64,000 nucleotides of DNA from Glandiceps talaboti (taxonomy: Eukaryota > Hemichordata > Enteropneusta > Spengelidae), in the NCBI RefSeq assembly GCF_964340395.1, contig NC_135564.1:3511861-3575860 (forward strand). The letters are read 5' to 3'. The notes beneath the pieces are model-generated. The model did not search any database. It had not been told where the DNA came from and was given only the letters and a program-made list of their open reading frames with translations. This document shows, piece by piece, positions 13,501-64,000 of the stretch (position 1 is the first letter of the stretch; each line of letters starts with the position of its first letter). Made by a program: the position numbers and the translations under genes.

Positions 13501-16500
13501 CAGTTGCATTCTTTTGATTTCTTCACGGATGCTTCCTTTTTGCATTAAATTGAAGAAGTTTTAAATTTACTTCCATTTCATTTCTCCACTGCAGGATGTT
13601 TTAGAAAACGACAGTATTAAATTAGATTGGATGTTTAAGATGTCCTTCGCCCTTGACTTAGCTAAGGTATGTATAGTCACGATTATTATTTGAAATGTGT
13701 AATCTAAAAAACGCACATCAGATGCTATGTACAGTAACATACACATCGTTCACATTATGCCCGCCTCATCTAATTTCATTGATAGAGTTAAGCAAAACTA
13801 GCTATGATCATGTGGTGAAAACATGAAATATTTGAACAGGGTAAAATTTCTTCTTGGTTGTGATAAAATACCTTCATTTATATTATGGACGCAAACTGGT
13901 GGATTTCTAATTATCTCATTATCAATTTAACTGGAGTGACATTAACTAAATAAGACCATCAAACACATCAATATAGCATCAGGGATTATTGTTCCCTCAC
14001 AATCAAGTGGACATTCAGCCACGCGGACAATAGTCATTTCGACAATAGGGCAGAGAGCTATTACAACTTTTGGCAGCGGCAACACGAAGGGGTGGGGTGG
14101 GGTGGGATGGGGTTATTCACTGAGAAGAGGTGCATACGAGTTACTAAAATCTAGGAATTCCCTTCGTACAGGGTATGGAATATCTACATTCTTCAACCAT
14201 TCAGTGCCATGGCAACTTCAAATCTTCCAATTGTCTCATAGACAGCAGATGGTCTTGTAAAATTGGAGACTATGGTTTACGAAATTTCAGAGCGGGAGAG
14301 GATATTTCATTAGAAAGTGAACACGCACAATTCAGAGGTAAGAGGTTAAAAATGGTAATATATATGTAGTTACCATACCAGTGGTGAACATATATATATC
14401 ATGCATAATCTAGTTGTCCTGATCCACTTAATTACTTTAAATTTAGTAAAACTTTATGAAAGAGACAATAACTGTGTAGTATATATGTGTTATCGTCACC
14501 TTCTCGTGTATAAAGATGCTAATGTACTGTATATGCATGAGTACATTTATGCGCAAAGATTATTTGAGAACACTTGATCGATTGCACATCAACATTAAAG
14601 TTATCAACTCAGTGGTTCTTTCGACTCATTTATAGCAAGAAAATTATTGTTCGTAGTAATGAATAGATACTTTCGAAAGATACATTAATTCTGATTATGT
14701 TGTTTCTTGAACTTTCACTACATTTCATGTCCATCGCTGCCGGTTACAGTATCTCTGAGAGATACCATTGGAAGAGGGTGACCTTTTAAAAAGACACTGG
14801 CATATAATAAGTATTATTAGTATGAATAATACATTTTACAATCCATGATTATTTTTCAGAGCTATTGTGGACAGCACCAGAACTGCTCCAAACACAAAAT
14901 GGCCATGGGTTCCGAAGAAAGCCGATTTATACGCAGAAAGGAGACGTTTATTCATATGGTATTATATTACAAGAGATTGCCTCCAGAGGAAGTCCTTACT
15001 GTATGTATGATCTAGAGCCTAGAGGTAAACATGACTTTAATGTGAATGTATTCGTTAGGCCAAGTCCTCAGGGGATCATGAAAAATGTAAAAGTGTTAAT
15101 TCTTACCAGTATTTCTGCATTATTCAGTAACCATACAATCCCCTCTTAAATTACCATGATTTCCCGGAAAAAAACAGGTCATCCCGCATTAACTATCAAT
15201 ATTCTCATGACAGCCATAATTTTACTATCTTTATGTCTTTGACGTACTTTGGACGTTTACCATCGTGTAGCGCTCATTGTGAACATTCTCATAAATACGG
15301 TATTTTAGGTCGTTTCTATCGTTTTTACGATGTTTCATTGCGATAGAGATTACTTTAAAAGGCGATGTTATAGTATTCGTACCTCTAAATTTGACTATTA
15401 CAATCTCTTTGTAATTGCCGATATTAAGAAATAGAAAGTCTTCCATACAGAATACCTGTCTTTTTAATGAACACAGATAAAAGTTTTAAGAATAAAATTC
15501 TATGGAGACATGTTAACTATTGACATAAATACACAAAGTGGCGATCAAATAAGTCGTTTCTAGTACGTTAAACCTTTCCCAGAACTTTCTTGTTCAAGTT
15601 ACACTGCAAACATTATCACACAAGCCATAAGCCAACATGGTGGATTTATAAGAACGTCGGTATTGGGACATTCTGAATCATCAGATTTAACATTCGAAAA
15701 TAGGATAAATGAAACTCGTTGCTACTTTTAGTACAGTTGTATTAATTACTGCCATCAGCTTACTTTCTCATTTCGGATAATACAATCGCGCGTAGGTAAT
15801 TTATTCAACTTTGAAATCTTGTAAATATGCCGCACTGCACTTTAACACGTGTTCAGTCATATTGATTGTAATGTACTACAACTGTTTATGGGAAAACCTG
15901 TTGCGATGACATTGTGTCGACAAGTACAAATATTGTCGAGACAACGAGATAACAGTATTAGTTATGCTATCACCAGATGTTTACCAATTGACCCTCGCAG
16001 AAAAACACACATTACACTGACAATAATGTTAGCATTTTTATCTAAATGATATATCTGTTTGTCTAACTTCAGATATTATTGGTAGAGTTATCTCTGGTAG
16101 CGAAGTATCACCATTTAGACCAAGTATGTCGGCGGAGTCGGTAGATTACAGGTTTGCAGGATTAATGACAGACTGCTGGGAAACAATGCCCCACGAAAGA
16201 CCTAGCTTCAGTCATGTTGTGCAAAGACTGAAGAAAATCAACAAAGGAAGGTAATAAACATTATTTGTTGACGGAAACTTTGACGTAGATTTGACTATAT
16301 ATATTCAATATTGATTTTGAGTTTGGTGTGTTTAATACTAATATGATATAAGAGGTTCAAATGTGTATGTCATTCGATAACGATGATATAAAGGATAATA
16401 TCCCAAGTATGTATATATATGAATACCACATTCGATGTCCCGGAGAAAAACACCATGGTATTTCAATACTATGTACCAGGGGTACACTGAGGCAAACCAC

Positions 16501-19500
16501 ATGAGAATATTCAAATGACGTAATCGCACTGTCTTCTCCCTTTAACTGACGGTATCGTACACTAAAATAGTAGTAAAACCCAAAACAACTCGTTGACTGA
16601 TATCGAGTCGTAATTTATTTCTTTACCTGCCCCATGGGGGCGTGGTTTTACTGACGTGTGGCCAGGAGACTGATATCATGGTAGTTTTATACTTTCTTGT
16701 TTGAAAACGTTGTGACTTACCCGACTGCGAGCGAGTTTGCTCGTGGATCCTGAGATGGTTTTAGAAAATCATGAACATACTGATGTTGGGCTTCTTGTAG
16801 GTCATGTTGAAGTTGGACATCGGCATCAGCCATTTGTCTCAGCTGGGCAATGTTTGTTTTGACAGTCGCGCCAAAACTTTGCAAGTTTGTTCCATTTCCC
16901 AGTGACCGATCACCGCATGTTGAAGAGTTCCCGCCTTGGTAAATTCAATTTTCGTAAAGTCTTGACCTCAGTTTTCAAAGCTCTAAACTCAGATAACATT
17001 TCTGTAGCGAGGCTGCTTGGAACTGTTGAATCTTTCAAAACGAATTTGTCAGAGGTTGTCAGTCTACTGTTTCTCTGTCTACCACGAGGGCTGGCTCCGG
17101 ATGTTTTGGCTGCTACTCTTACTATGTTGATGACAACAAACTCGTACACGATAGTGCTGAAAATAAGCAACACGGTCAGTGTGTTGACACATAGATGACT
17201 TCTAAAAGAGTATACACATCTGACTGTCTGGGAGACTGCAGAAACTTGATAAAATTTGGCGAAATTTAAACAACAGTACCATACGGGCTGCAAACGATAA
17301 CAGGCCAACTCGACTGGTATAATATGGTAGAAGAGTACTGAACTGGGTCAAAGTTCAGCTTTACAGGTGCTGCCCTCAACGAGACACCATGAGTATAGAA
17401 AGGATACGACTGTTTAGACTGCAAGATTGTCAAATTTTATTTCTCTTTACTTTACGGAATATTGCCCATCCCTCATCTTGATAGGCACTACATTTTATTT
17501 TTATTTTGCGAGTGTGGACATTATAGTAGTGTCGGAAAATGACCCTTCAAACATTCTTGCGAAACAACAATCAAATCAAAAGCAGGGGTAAAATAAAGTT
17601 TAGCGCCAAAAGTACTTCGGGGTCAATAAATTCGACATAGTTTAGTCAAACTTTTTATAGTCTTCACTAGAATCACAAGCATAAACGTCATTTTCAATTC
17701 GACCCTTGATATCCAATCAGGATATGACATGTCTCTGTTTATATCTCAACTTTAATTCAAGTATAAGTGCATGTGTACTTTTTATCCCTGTTCTGTCCAG
17801 TGAAATCCTACTGATCCACTGTAATTTCTATAACTATGATATCCCCAAAGGCATATCTGTTCAGATTAAAATAAAATATTCCTTCTCGTTCAATGCGAAC
17901 AATATGCTCACATCAGCATGAGAAGTAAACTTGAAAAATCTGTAACACCTTTTGTCACTGAGTTAGTTGAAATATTCAGTATGTTATACATTAATATCGA
18001 ATGCTTTCAAAACATGTAACACTTAGCAAAGGACCCTATGGAAATGAACAGCATCATTTGCATAGATTAAATCGAAACAAAACACCGATACCTTACGTTC
18101 CTGTTTCTTGTTTTCCGCTAAACCTATACGTCACTATTATTTTACCATCATTTCTAAACCGATAACATTTATAGCAATTTGCATTTAAGTAATGGCATAC
18201 ACAGAAAATAAGTGGGCTCGACAGAAGTGTCTGATGTCTGACATTTTTGTCAACGTTCTCTAGAAATATAAATAATTGGTTATGTATATGATTAGTTTAA
18301 ATTCTACTAAGTGACCCTTTGACATTCAACACAACATTGGGAAGCGATCAAAGGGTAATGAAAAGTGCAAAATCATGTATATTTATATGATTATAATCCT
18401 TTCAGGACCCAGAACACTATAGATGGCTTAAAAAGTTATTATACTGTAGACACGTCAGACAAAGAGTGGATCCCCTTTATTACTTATACAATAACTGAAA
18501 CTAATATTTCCTGTAGGCAAACCAACCTTATTGATAACATGATAAGTATGATGGAAAAGTACGCAAATCATTTAGAAGATTTAGTTGCAGAAAGAACAAA
18601 TCAGCTTGCCGAGGAACAAAGGAAGACAGACGAACTGTTGTATAGAATGTTACCAAGGTATTGTACTATTGTAATATATTTTTAATGATGTCGGTTTGTT
18701 CAAAGAAACTGAGATATAATTGTGTACTTCAATCAGAAACGTGCAAACTTGGTCTTTTCTATTCATTGTTTCATCGAAGTCTGCCGCTAATCCCACAACC
18801 AAGACCCCCAGCGTTTTCAATATATATGTTCTCCTTGAATTTAATCAACACATTTATTTTAATAAGACATTGGTACCCGTATATTTGTATGTACTAAAAC
18901 GAAGTCATGCGTACAAGTATATCCCATTCTAAGCAGGTGTATGAACATTTTAGAGAGGAATTACATTCAATTACAAAGGTCAAACAATTATTGGGTCCTA
19001 GTTCACGTGCGGCGAAAGAATATGTCTAGAATACACTGCAAAATAGACTTTTCTGATCAGAAATTACAACGCTGTCGTAAAACCCAAGGTTTGATTGTCT
19101 CGGAAAAAACATACACGCCCGACGTCGCAACAATCAGGGAGTGTGTCTGACAGACCTTTTTACTGACATTTAAATTGTAAGTTTATCAACCAAATTCCCC
19201 GAGACTACCCGTGTTGTCGAACGTAAAGAGTAGTATAATTTGACATGGCATTTATTGTAGTAGGCAATTATTGGACTCCCTATATCTGTTTTAAACTCTA
19301 AACTTTTATGACGAAGAATGACTCAAACATATTTCATGACTAACTAATCATTACTACGACCACTCTACATCTATGGTTTTCGATTTGTATTCTACCACTT
19401 AGTGTATGTACACATGCTGTATATATACATATATATTTGTATATCCTGTGTGTAAAGCTAACATATATTTCGAAAGTGCATTTTCGAGTACATTTGCATT

Positions 19501-19967
19501 TAAGTGTTTACATTATGCTTGGAAGCAATCTGAGTTTCCGTAGATTAAAAACAACACAATGACACATTCTCGCAAACCAGAGCTGTTCTTTCTTCCGCAA
19601 CACTGCGAAATAACGAGATCATAACCTATTGGCGGCGCGTCTTGGACGGTTACGTAAAAGAGACCGTGGTTTACGACGATGCAATAACATTGTGTAAGCT
19701 AACATAAAAACGTATACCTTATCATACACTTATTTCATTTTTCCATACATTTGACGTTGTTTAATTAATCCCTCCTTGACTATCCAGGGCTGTGGCTGAC
19801 CAGCTGAAGCAAGGAAAAGATGTCGAACCTGAAAATTTCGACTCGGTAACAATATTCTTTAGCGATATTGTAGGTTTCACGCCACTGGCTGGATCTAGTT
19901 CACCATTTCAGGTACGGATTCTAAATGACCAAGCTTTGCTTACCAATGTAAACATATGTATATGCCA

Positions 19968-20018
<51 letters not shown>

Positions 20019-22158
20019 TGTGACTGTGACTATGTATGTATGTATGTATGTATGTATGTATGTATGTATGTATGTATGTATGTATGTATGTGTGTGTATG
20101 TGTGTATGTATGTGTGTGTACATTTGAGATATATGTTAATCAAAACCTACAATTAATGTACATCATGGAGTTTCGAATTTAAAGATGATAAAACTATCCA
20201 CTTTCAAGTTCTCACTTCAAATTTCCAACATTTTGTTTTTATTTACAGGTTGTAACGTTATTGAATGACTTATACAGAACATTCGATTCTATCATTGAAA
20301 ACCACGATGTTTATAAGGTTTGTTATAGTGCTAAAATACATTGTAGATAACTGATACATGTACATTTGTGCAAAGTCATTGCAAAGAAAGCTCACAAATT
20401 TGACAATAACATTAATCCATAATCCGGCGAGAGTATCTGCCGTCATGTCTTCCACTGTACGCTCAACTTTAGTTACTAGTATGAGAAAGAAAGAAAGAGA
20501 CTGTCATCTCTATGTTGTTTCAAGTGCGAGATGAAGTTTACATTGAAATTAGAAATGTGAAAGATAGTCGGTTGTAACATTGTTACTAGCATAATAAGCC
20601 CAAACAGCCAAGACGTGCCGGTATTAGATCGACAAAAGTACCAACATGATTAGCCAAGTTTTAGGAGTTCCTGACCCGGTACTAACCTCGACCTCTCTCT
20701 CTCTTGGGTTATCTCAAAGACGGTTACAATTTTCACTTTCTTATTGCAGGTGGAGACGATAGGGGATGCGTACATGGTAGTTAGCGGACTACCAACTCGT
20801 AATGGTAGTAGACACGCTGCTGAGATCGGAAACATGGCTCTTGACTTACTGAGTTCAATGACGTCATTCAAAATACGTCACTGCCCTGGAAAACAGCTTC
20901 AGTTACGAATAGGCATACATTCTGGTGAGGTTTAATTTTTAACACACGTCGACAATCTTAACAATGAAATTCAAAGTCAAAAATAACAACTGTATTTTCA
21001 TACTTTATTAAATTTACAGGAAATTTTATCTATACATGTAAGTTGATTTTCCTCTCGATCATATGTTGTTATTTATGTTAACCAGGTCCCTGCGTAGCTG
21101 GTGTAGTAGGTCTTAAGATGCCTAGATATTGCCTATTTGGTGACACAGTTAATTATGCATCAAGAATGGAATCAAGTGGAGTCGGTAAGCAGTCTTATAG
21201 CATTCTCTCCTTATATATTGGTGTTTATTTGTATAATTATTTGCTCAATTCATTTATTCAGTATAATTGTCAAACAAACAACAATGATTTTAAGATAGCT
21301 ACAACACATTGAAGTTCGCGTATGCTTGTAAAGGAACATCCTTCTTTCCAATGTTATTACCTTGATGTCGGAAATAGAGATTGCAGACATCACTCTATTA
21401 TAAAATAATGTGTCCTTTCTTCCATTTGATAAATAGCTTTGCGAATTCACATCAGTCCGAGTTGCAAAGACATTTTAACAGAACTTGGTGGTTTCAATCT
21501 AGAAGAAAGGGGTCCAATCACTGTCAAGGTAATTTCATTTGATTTTATCTAGTTGTTTGGTTCAAGAAATAAAACTAAATTACAGATACTGCTGAGACTT
21601 CTCACACGTCATCAGTAGATTGGGAATACAGTGCCACCTCCGCTCACTAAGCATCACGATCTGTTTTCATTAACGATTTTTGTATTACACCAAGTAATAA
21701 TTATCGAGTTCATCATTGCATACATAATATAACCAATATTCAACAGGCAGCAACGTTTTGTTACTGTTAAACTATTTTCGGAATATTCTTCTTCTGAAGG
21801 GTTTCTGAGGTAAATCATTAGTTTAACAATGTAAGTAGTTTGAATATTTATAAATAGAAACTAAATTAAATGTTAGATGATATACAATGGGTATGCATTA
21901 AAATGAATGTTCTTAATCACATCAATTTATCTATCCAAGAACTAGAGTACCAAATAAAACTGATATGTTATTAAAGTTCTTTGATGTAGGACAATTGTTA
22001 ATATTTGGGAGACCTTTGTTAATCATTTTTAATGTAATTGGTTCGTTTTACAGGGAAAGGGAACAATCATAACCTACTTTCTGGTCGGTAGAGAAGGATT
22101 CAACAAACCACTACCGGATTTTAAAATGCTAATACAATCAGAAGATATGGTCAACTGA
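1..22158 (+). CDS. Receptor-type (membrane) guanylate cyclase, 3' part of gene, 20 visible exons
   Basis: Single-pass receptor guanylate cyclase that converts GTP to cGMP at the plasma membrane. Exons: 1-130, 2538-2656, 4862-4997, 8983-9091, 10416-10537, 10705-10783, 11764-11902, 12293-12418, 13157-13261, 13595-13666, 14172-14337, 14860-15024, 16073-16250, 18517-18657, 19788-19911, 20249-20317, 20750-20924, 21086-21184, 21437-21528, 22054-22158. All introns are GT-AG, all phases agree, and the joined frame is open for 816 codons to a TGA. Domain order seen is ANF-receptor-like ectodomain, membrane span, kinase-homology domain, coiled coil, class III cyclase. The 5' exons (signal peptide, first ectodomain lobe) lie outside the window. 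Family members are about 1,000-1,100 residues, so roughly a quarter is missing. The ligand cannot be told from sequence. Confidence 0.93.
578..735. repeat. Interspersed repeat, copy 1
   Basis: GAACATTCGATTTCTTGGTC and about 130 further bases, including CACTATAGGCGCGC-like and CTATTTGACCCTC blocks, recur at 32151-32300 at roughly 85% similarity. Non-coding, family unknown. In the first visible cyclase intron. Confidence 0.7.
4141..4323. repeat. (CCA)n/(CAA)n trinucleotide repeat
   Basis: Compound CCA, ACA and CAT triplets in the cyclase intron 2657-4861. The long frames through it are low-complexity artefacts. Confidence 0.95.
7439..7480 (+). repeat. Short telomere-like run
   Basis: Two TTAGGG units followed by degenerate variants (TTTGGG, TTAGAG, TTAGGGG). 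Probably a short interstitial repeat, not a telomere. Confidence 0.5.
7930..8420. repeat. Tandem duplication (period about 293 bases) with AAGGTCA-type repeats
   Basis: AATGTGTCTGTGATAGGCAG and TTGACCCTGAAGGTCAA occur near 7930 and again near 8223, with similar following sequence. Each copy holds direct AGGTCA/AAGTCA half-sites. Lies in the 4-kb cyclase intron 4998-8982, where no exon was recognised. Confidence 0.7.
8523..8559. repeat. Poly-C followed by poly-A tract
   Basis: Twelve C then about 25 A. Homopolymer lengths may be unreliable. Confidence 0.9.
10705..10783 (+). CDS. Guanylate cyclase transmembrane exon
   Basis: One small exon codes residues about 206-231, with the hydrophobic run [20 protein letters not shown], and ends in LYR. 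This is the single membrane helix expected between the CG-C juxtamembrane loop and the cytoplasmic kinase-homology domain. The upstream acceptor is preceded by a good pyrimidine tract and the donor is GTGAGA. Confidence 0.9.
11764..16250 (+). CDS. Guanylate cyclase kinase-homology domain exons
   Basis: Exons 11764-11902, 12293-12418, 13157-13261, 13595-13666, 14172-14337, 14860-15024 and 16073-16250 code residues about 232-549. The domain opens with [13 protein letters not shown], the usual 'LWKI' entry of this family. The beta-3 lysine is kept (LVAIK). The catalytic loop reads [12 protein letters not shown] where active kinases have HRD, and the metal-binding loop reads IGDYGL instead of DFG, so it should be a pseudokinase, as is normal for receptor cyclases. 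[23 protein letters not shown] and [13 protein letters not shown] follow in order. In the family this domain binds ATP and holds the cyclase inactive until ligand binds. Confidence 0.92.
12690..12832. repeat. (TTTA)n-(TTTG)n-(CACT)n compound microsatellite
   Basis: Tetranucleotide runs ending in CCTCCC-rich sequence, in a cyclase intron. A shorter (CACT)n lies at 8771-8796. Confidence 0.9.
14089..14112 (+). other. G-rich run with G-quadruplex pattern in cyclase intron
   Basis: Five runs of three or four G separated by single T or A bases. The run ends 59 bases before the acceptor AG at 14170-14171, in the intron ahead of the exon that codes the pseudo-catalytic loop. Quadruplex formation is inferred from the pattern only. 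Confidence 0.6.
16722..17308 (-). pseudogene. Possible nested antisense exon or pseudogene inside a cyclase intron
   Basis: A GC-richer block on the strand opposite the cyclase. One minus-strand frame (17308 down to 16910) reads a hydrophobic span [19 protein letters not shown] followed by basic linker sequence and a helical stretch [21 protein letters not shown] second minus frame continues from about 16935 with [19 protein letters not shown] and ends at a good donor (GG|GTAAGT) at 16721. Joining the two needs a frameshift near 16935. A 103-codon plus-strand frame is open here too, so openness alone proves little. No family was recognised. It could be a decayed copy of a type II membrane coiled-coil protein, a real exon of a nested gene, or chance. 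Confidence 0.3.
18517..18657 (+). CDS. Guanylate cyclase dimerisation (signalling-helix) exon
   Basis: Codes residues about 549-596. The run [19 protein letters not shown], then [19 protein letters not shown] and RMLPR, is the classic coiled-coil linker that dimerises receptor cyclases. I chose the acceptor at 18515-18516 because joining it to the donor at 16251 restores the family spacing. An in-frame acceptor also exists 111 bases upstream (see findings). Confidence 0.9.
19788..22158 (+). CDS. Guanylate cyclase catalytic domain exons and C-terminus
   Basis: Exons 19788-19911, 20249-20317, 20750-20924, 21086-21184, 21437-21528 and 22054-22158. FSDIVGFT carries the first metal-binding Asp. 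[15 protein letters not shown] carries the guanine-selecting Glu and the second metal Asp. [19 protein letters not shown] carries the Cys used for guanine recognition and the Asn and Arg that stabilise the transition state. All expected catalytic residues are present, so guanylate rather than adenylate cyclase activity is predicted. After the domain comes a short tail (TYFLVGREG onward) ending ..SEDMVN and TGA at 22156-22158, with no long C-terminal extension. Confidence 0.95.
19969..20121. repeat. (GT)n-(TATG)n microsatellite
   Basis: Starts 58 bases into the intron that follows the SDIVGFT exon of the cyclase. Confidence 0.95.
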
Positions 22159-22327
22159 AGTGCAATTTTTTATAACTCTTGAGAAAGTGTAATGTTTGCC
22201 ATGACGCACAATATTTTATATGTAAATACCCCTCTAACATTTTGTTGCATTGTGCACGTGGTGTATTTGATCTTCGCATTCAATGGCCAGTACATTCTAA
22301 GATAGTTATATCTAAAGTTTTTTAAAC

Positions 22328-22333
22328 AATAAA
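22328..22333 (+). promoter_or_regulatory. Candidate polyadenylation signal of the guanylate cyclase gene
   Basis: AATAAA, 170 bases after the cyclase stop codon, in an AT-rich stretch. It is the first canonical hexamer downstream of the stop. Confidence 0.55.
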
Positions 22334-22597
22334 ATGAATGGATGGATCGATCAAATGAAACTGTTAACCAATAAATGTATTTGCCAATATAAGGAATATA
22401 AGCAGAGAAGTCGAAAGGTGTTATATCATACGTCTTATTTATATTTAAAAGATGAAATGAAAGAGTTTCCGGAAACAAAACTTTTAATCCTTAAATTTCA
22501 TATTTGCAAACATCAGCAATATAACATGAAAGTAAACAATCGATATGCCGACGAAAGAATGAGTAAGTCGATTTCAATCATCGTCGGTCAATAACGT

Positions 22598-22600
<3 letters not shown>

Positions 22601-22653
<53 letters not shown>
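22601..22653. repeat. (CAAT)n microsatellite
   Basis: About 13 units downstream of the cyclase polyadenylation signal. Confidence 0.95.
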
Positions 22654-22654
<1 letters not shown>

Positions 22655-24103
22655 CTATAATTTCCAAATATAACTCTTAATATAAGTCACACGTTCAATA
22701 TTTATGGTTTTCATGAACTAAGATGAATTATTTCCGCTTGGTGACAGATTTAGCACGGATAACTTAGTGTTTTCCAAAACAGGAGCGACGATCTTTAAGA
22801 ATGTTAGTGGAAGAGTCATATCCAAAGTATTTATATTTATAAAATGTATATTTTGTTATATGTGTATATTTCGAAGTTGAATATTTTGTTACAAAGTTCT
22901 TTATTTATTGAAAATTGTTATTACATTGGTTACTTTTAATACTGGGTCTTAATTGTGTAATGATGTCACTAATCATGAATTAGAAGGTTTGACCAACGTC
23001 GTGTGATGTTGATGTCGTTTTAAACATTTCATTTGTAATGTAATCAATTTTGTGTCTATGACAAGGGAATAACCAAATAAACAGTGTAAACACAATGACA
23101 TACTCAGACCACGTGTACTTGTGATTAATATGGGAGATTGAGACGCTGAAAATAATCTTACAAATTGAATTAATATTATACATCGGTTAAAGGTGTAATC
23201 CTAAAGATTTCAAACACGGAGACGATTTCTATGTGAATGTTTTTTTTTCAATCATCCCAATGGCTGATCACATTGATTCAAACATTATTGAAGGTGACTT
23301 ATTGAAATACTATTGGCGTAATGTATTTTGTCTGTATACTATTTATAGCTGAATGTGCACACTAAACTGCGTCTTATGGGCATGGTAGCGATTATATGTA
23401 ATATGACGTAAATTCATCATAGTACTTTCCAACAATGTGCCCAAGGCGCTTTATAATCATTACATGGGTACATATAATATCAGAACGAATTTTTAACTTC
23501 CTCATTTCCTTGAATTCACATGAAAAGAATCATAGATACTTGTAACTTCCATTTATTTTTTCATGTTGAAATTCTAAGAATATGTCCTAGTGCCCCCACT
23601 TAGCAACACATTTACAAGCCTGAAATACTATAATCATAGATATTTTCGCCACCAGAATATTTTGCGATTTTACAATCTTCAGCTAATTCCCAAAGACTTA
23701 TATTGACAAATATCTAAGGCTGGTGTACTGTGTTTGTATAAGTTTCCAGGTTTACAACACAATGCCAGTATAATCATAACGCTGTTATGGAAAATGCGAT
23801 ATGTGACGTGCAGAGACATTGTATGCGTTTTTATGATAAAACTGACTGAATGTCTTGGGATGAATTATTTATGACGTCACATTTTCACACGAGCGTACAA
23901 ATCAACACGGTCATTATAATTTGCCGAATGGTAAGTTAGTTTTAACCTGCTTAGCAATTTTCCATACAAATCTGTTTCTTTTCCGCCTACAATAACATTC
24001 ACTCAGTCAGTGTTAGGTGGCGCCCCTCTTTCTCATGCAAAAACTTGTCTTAGCTTTAACATCGATACACAAAGACTTAGTCTGCTTTTACCATTTACAA
24101 CAT

Positions 24104-24109
24104 TTTATT
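24104..24109 (-). promoter_or_regulatory. Candidate polyadenylation signal of minus-strand ABCA gene
   Basis: AATAAA on the minus strand, about 840 bases downstream of the stop at 24947-24949. I saw no closer canonical hexamer, but non-canonical signals nearer the stop are possible. Confidence 0.3.
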
Positions 24110-24946
24110 GTCCTTATATAGTAGTTAAGCTACATTACGTATGGCTATGTTCCAGACCCCTTGAATTTTAAAAATATACAATCTACATGGTTATATATCT
24201 TTTTTTATCTACAAGTATTCATTCATAATGGTTGAGAATGTAACATACAATACTTAGTAATCTATAAAGTGACTCACAGCTTAAATAGAAACTTGAGATT
24301 CAATGAAATCAACAACTGATTGTTACTATATTTGCAAACCCGAAACCACATCATTACATATAAATATTATCAGATCAAAATTTTACACCATCCCCATGGA
24401 AACAAGAAATGTTGGGAAATGAAAACTTGCTATGATTAGCTATACATCTATTTTCAAAAGGTATGTTGAATTGAAAAAGTTCCTTACCTCAATTATCAAA
24501 TGTAAATTTATAATAAACAATTTGCACTTCTTTTCAAAAAGTATACTGAAGTGAAAACAACATCAATTTATGATATACTGTACTACAATTTACAATATTA
24601 CAGTAAATTGCTATGAATATTAAAGTCAAAAGTCAATTACAAACCAAATGACACATTTTCAGAAGAAAAATAATCCTTAAAATGAACAAAAGGTTTTTTG
24701 AAATGTTACCTTTTTATCAGTAAAATATCAAAAAGGTATAAGAAAATAAAACCCTAAAATAGATGAGAAGGTATTGATTTAAAATTACTTAGTTTTGATG
24801 CTAATCTTTACGCTATACCGCTATATTTCTTATTACACTGGCTTTGTATGACCTCAATCAAACGTCACTATGTTTTATATAGATGGTATCTATAGATGCA
24901 TAGTAGTTCACACAACGCCATTATTCACCATGAAAGAGAACACATT

Positions 24947-64000
<39,054 letters not shown>

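Larger units (their letters stand above)
22159..24946. other. Intergenic region between convergent cyclase and ABCA 3' ends
   Basis: AT-rich sequence, including the 3' UTRs of both genes. It holds the cyclase polyadenylation signal, a (CAAT)n microsatellite, and a minus-strand AATAAA at 24109-24104 that could end the ABCA transcript. Open frames are short, and none showed a domain or splice-consistent extension. No RNA gene was recognised. Confidence 0.6.

Noticed and set aside
16887-17198. 103-residue plus-strand frame
   Set aside because: It overlaps the more protein-like minus-strand frames, has no splice support with the cyclase, and shows no recognisable family.

Overview
This window is a piece of an animal nuclear genome. 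It holds intron-rich genes with GT-AG introns and phase-consistent short exons, about one dense microsatellite every few kilobases, and animal-type gene families. No prokaryotic gene organisation, rRNA or tRNA was recognised. An AT-rich marine invertebrate is likely, but I cannot place it further. All exon models were read by eye from splice signals, reading-frame continuity and family motifs.

Region 1 (1-22158, + strand) is the 3' part of a single-pass receptor guanylate cyclase of the natriuretic-peptide-receptor type. It has 20 visible exons coding 816 residues: end of the ligand-binding ectodomain, one membrane span, a kinase-homology domain, a dimerisation coiled coil, and an apparently intact cyclase domain that ends in a stop at 22158. 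One intron carries a GC-richer block that may be an antisense exon or pseudogene.

Region 2 (22159-24946) is the space between two convergent 3' ends. No gene was recognised in it.

Region 3 (24947-54943, - strand) is a complete full-size ABCA-type ABC transporter. Its 39 coding exons join with consistent phases into 1,995 residues in the order TMD1-NBD1-TMD2-NBD2. Its introns carry most of the simple repeats, several hairpin-forming elements, a dead duplicate of one of its own exons, and a possible hammerhead-like insertion.

Region 4 (54944-56196) separates two start codons that face away from each other. Region 5 (56197-64000, + strand) is the 5' part of a second ABCA gene. Its ten visible exons match the first ten of the minus-strand gene one for one in order and phase; eight are identical or nearly identical in length, the exceptions being +14 codons in exon 6 and -1 codon in exon 9. 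The pair is therefore an inverted, head-to-head duplication that may share a promoter region. The second copy has gained a polyglutamine tract, and an intron carries a non-LTR retrotransposon relic.

The cyclase makes cGMP from GTP in response to an extracellular ligand. The ABCA proteins are expected to move lipids across membranes. Nothing in the sequence shows that the neighbours work together. I found no new multi-gene system. The most unusual features are the mosaic divergence of the inverted ABCA pair, the decayed extra exon, the repeats abutting splice sites, and several apparently uncatalogued small mobile elements.
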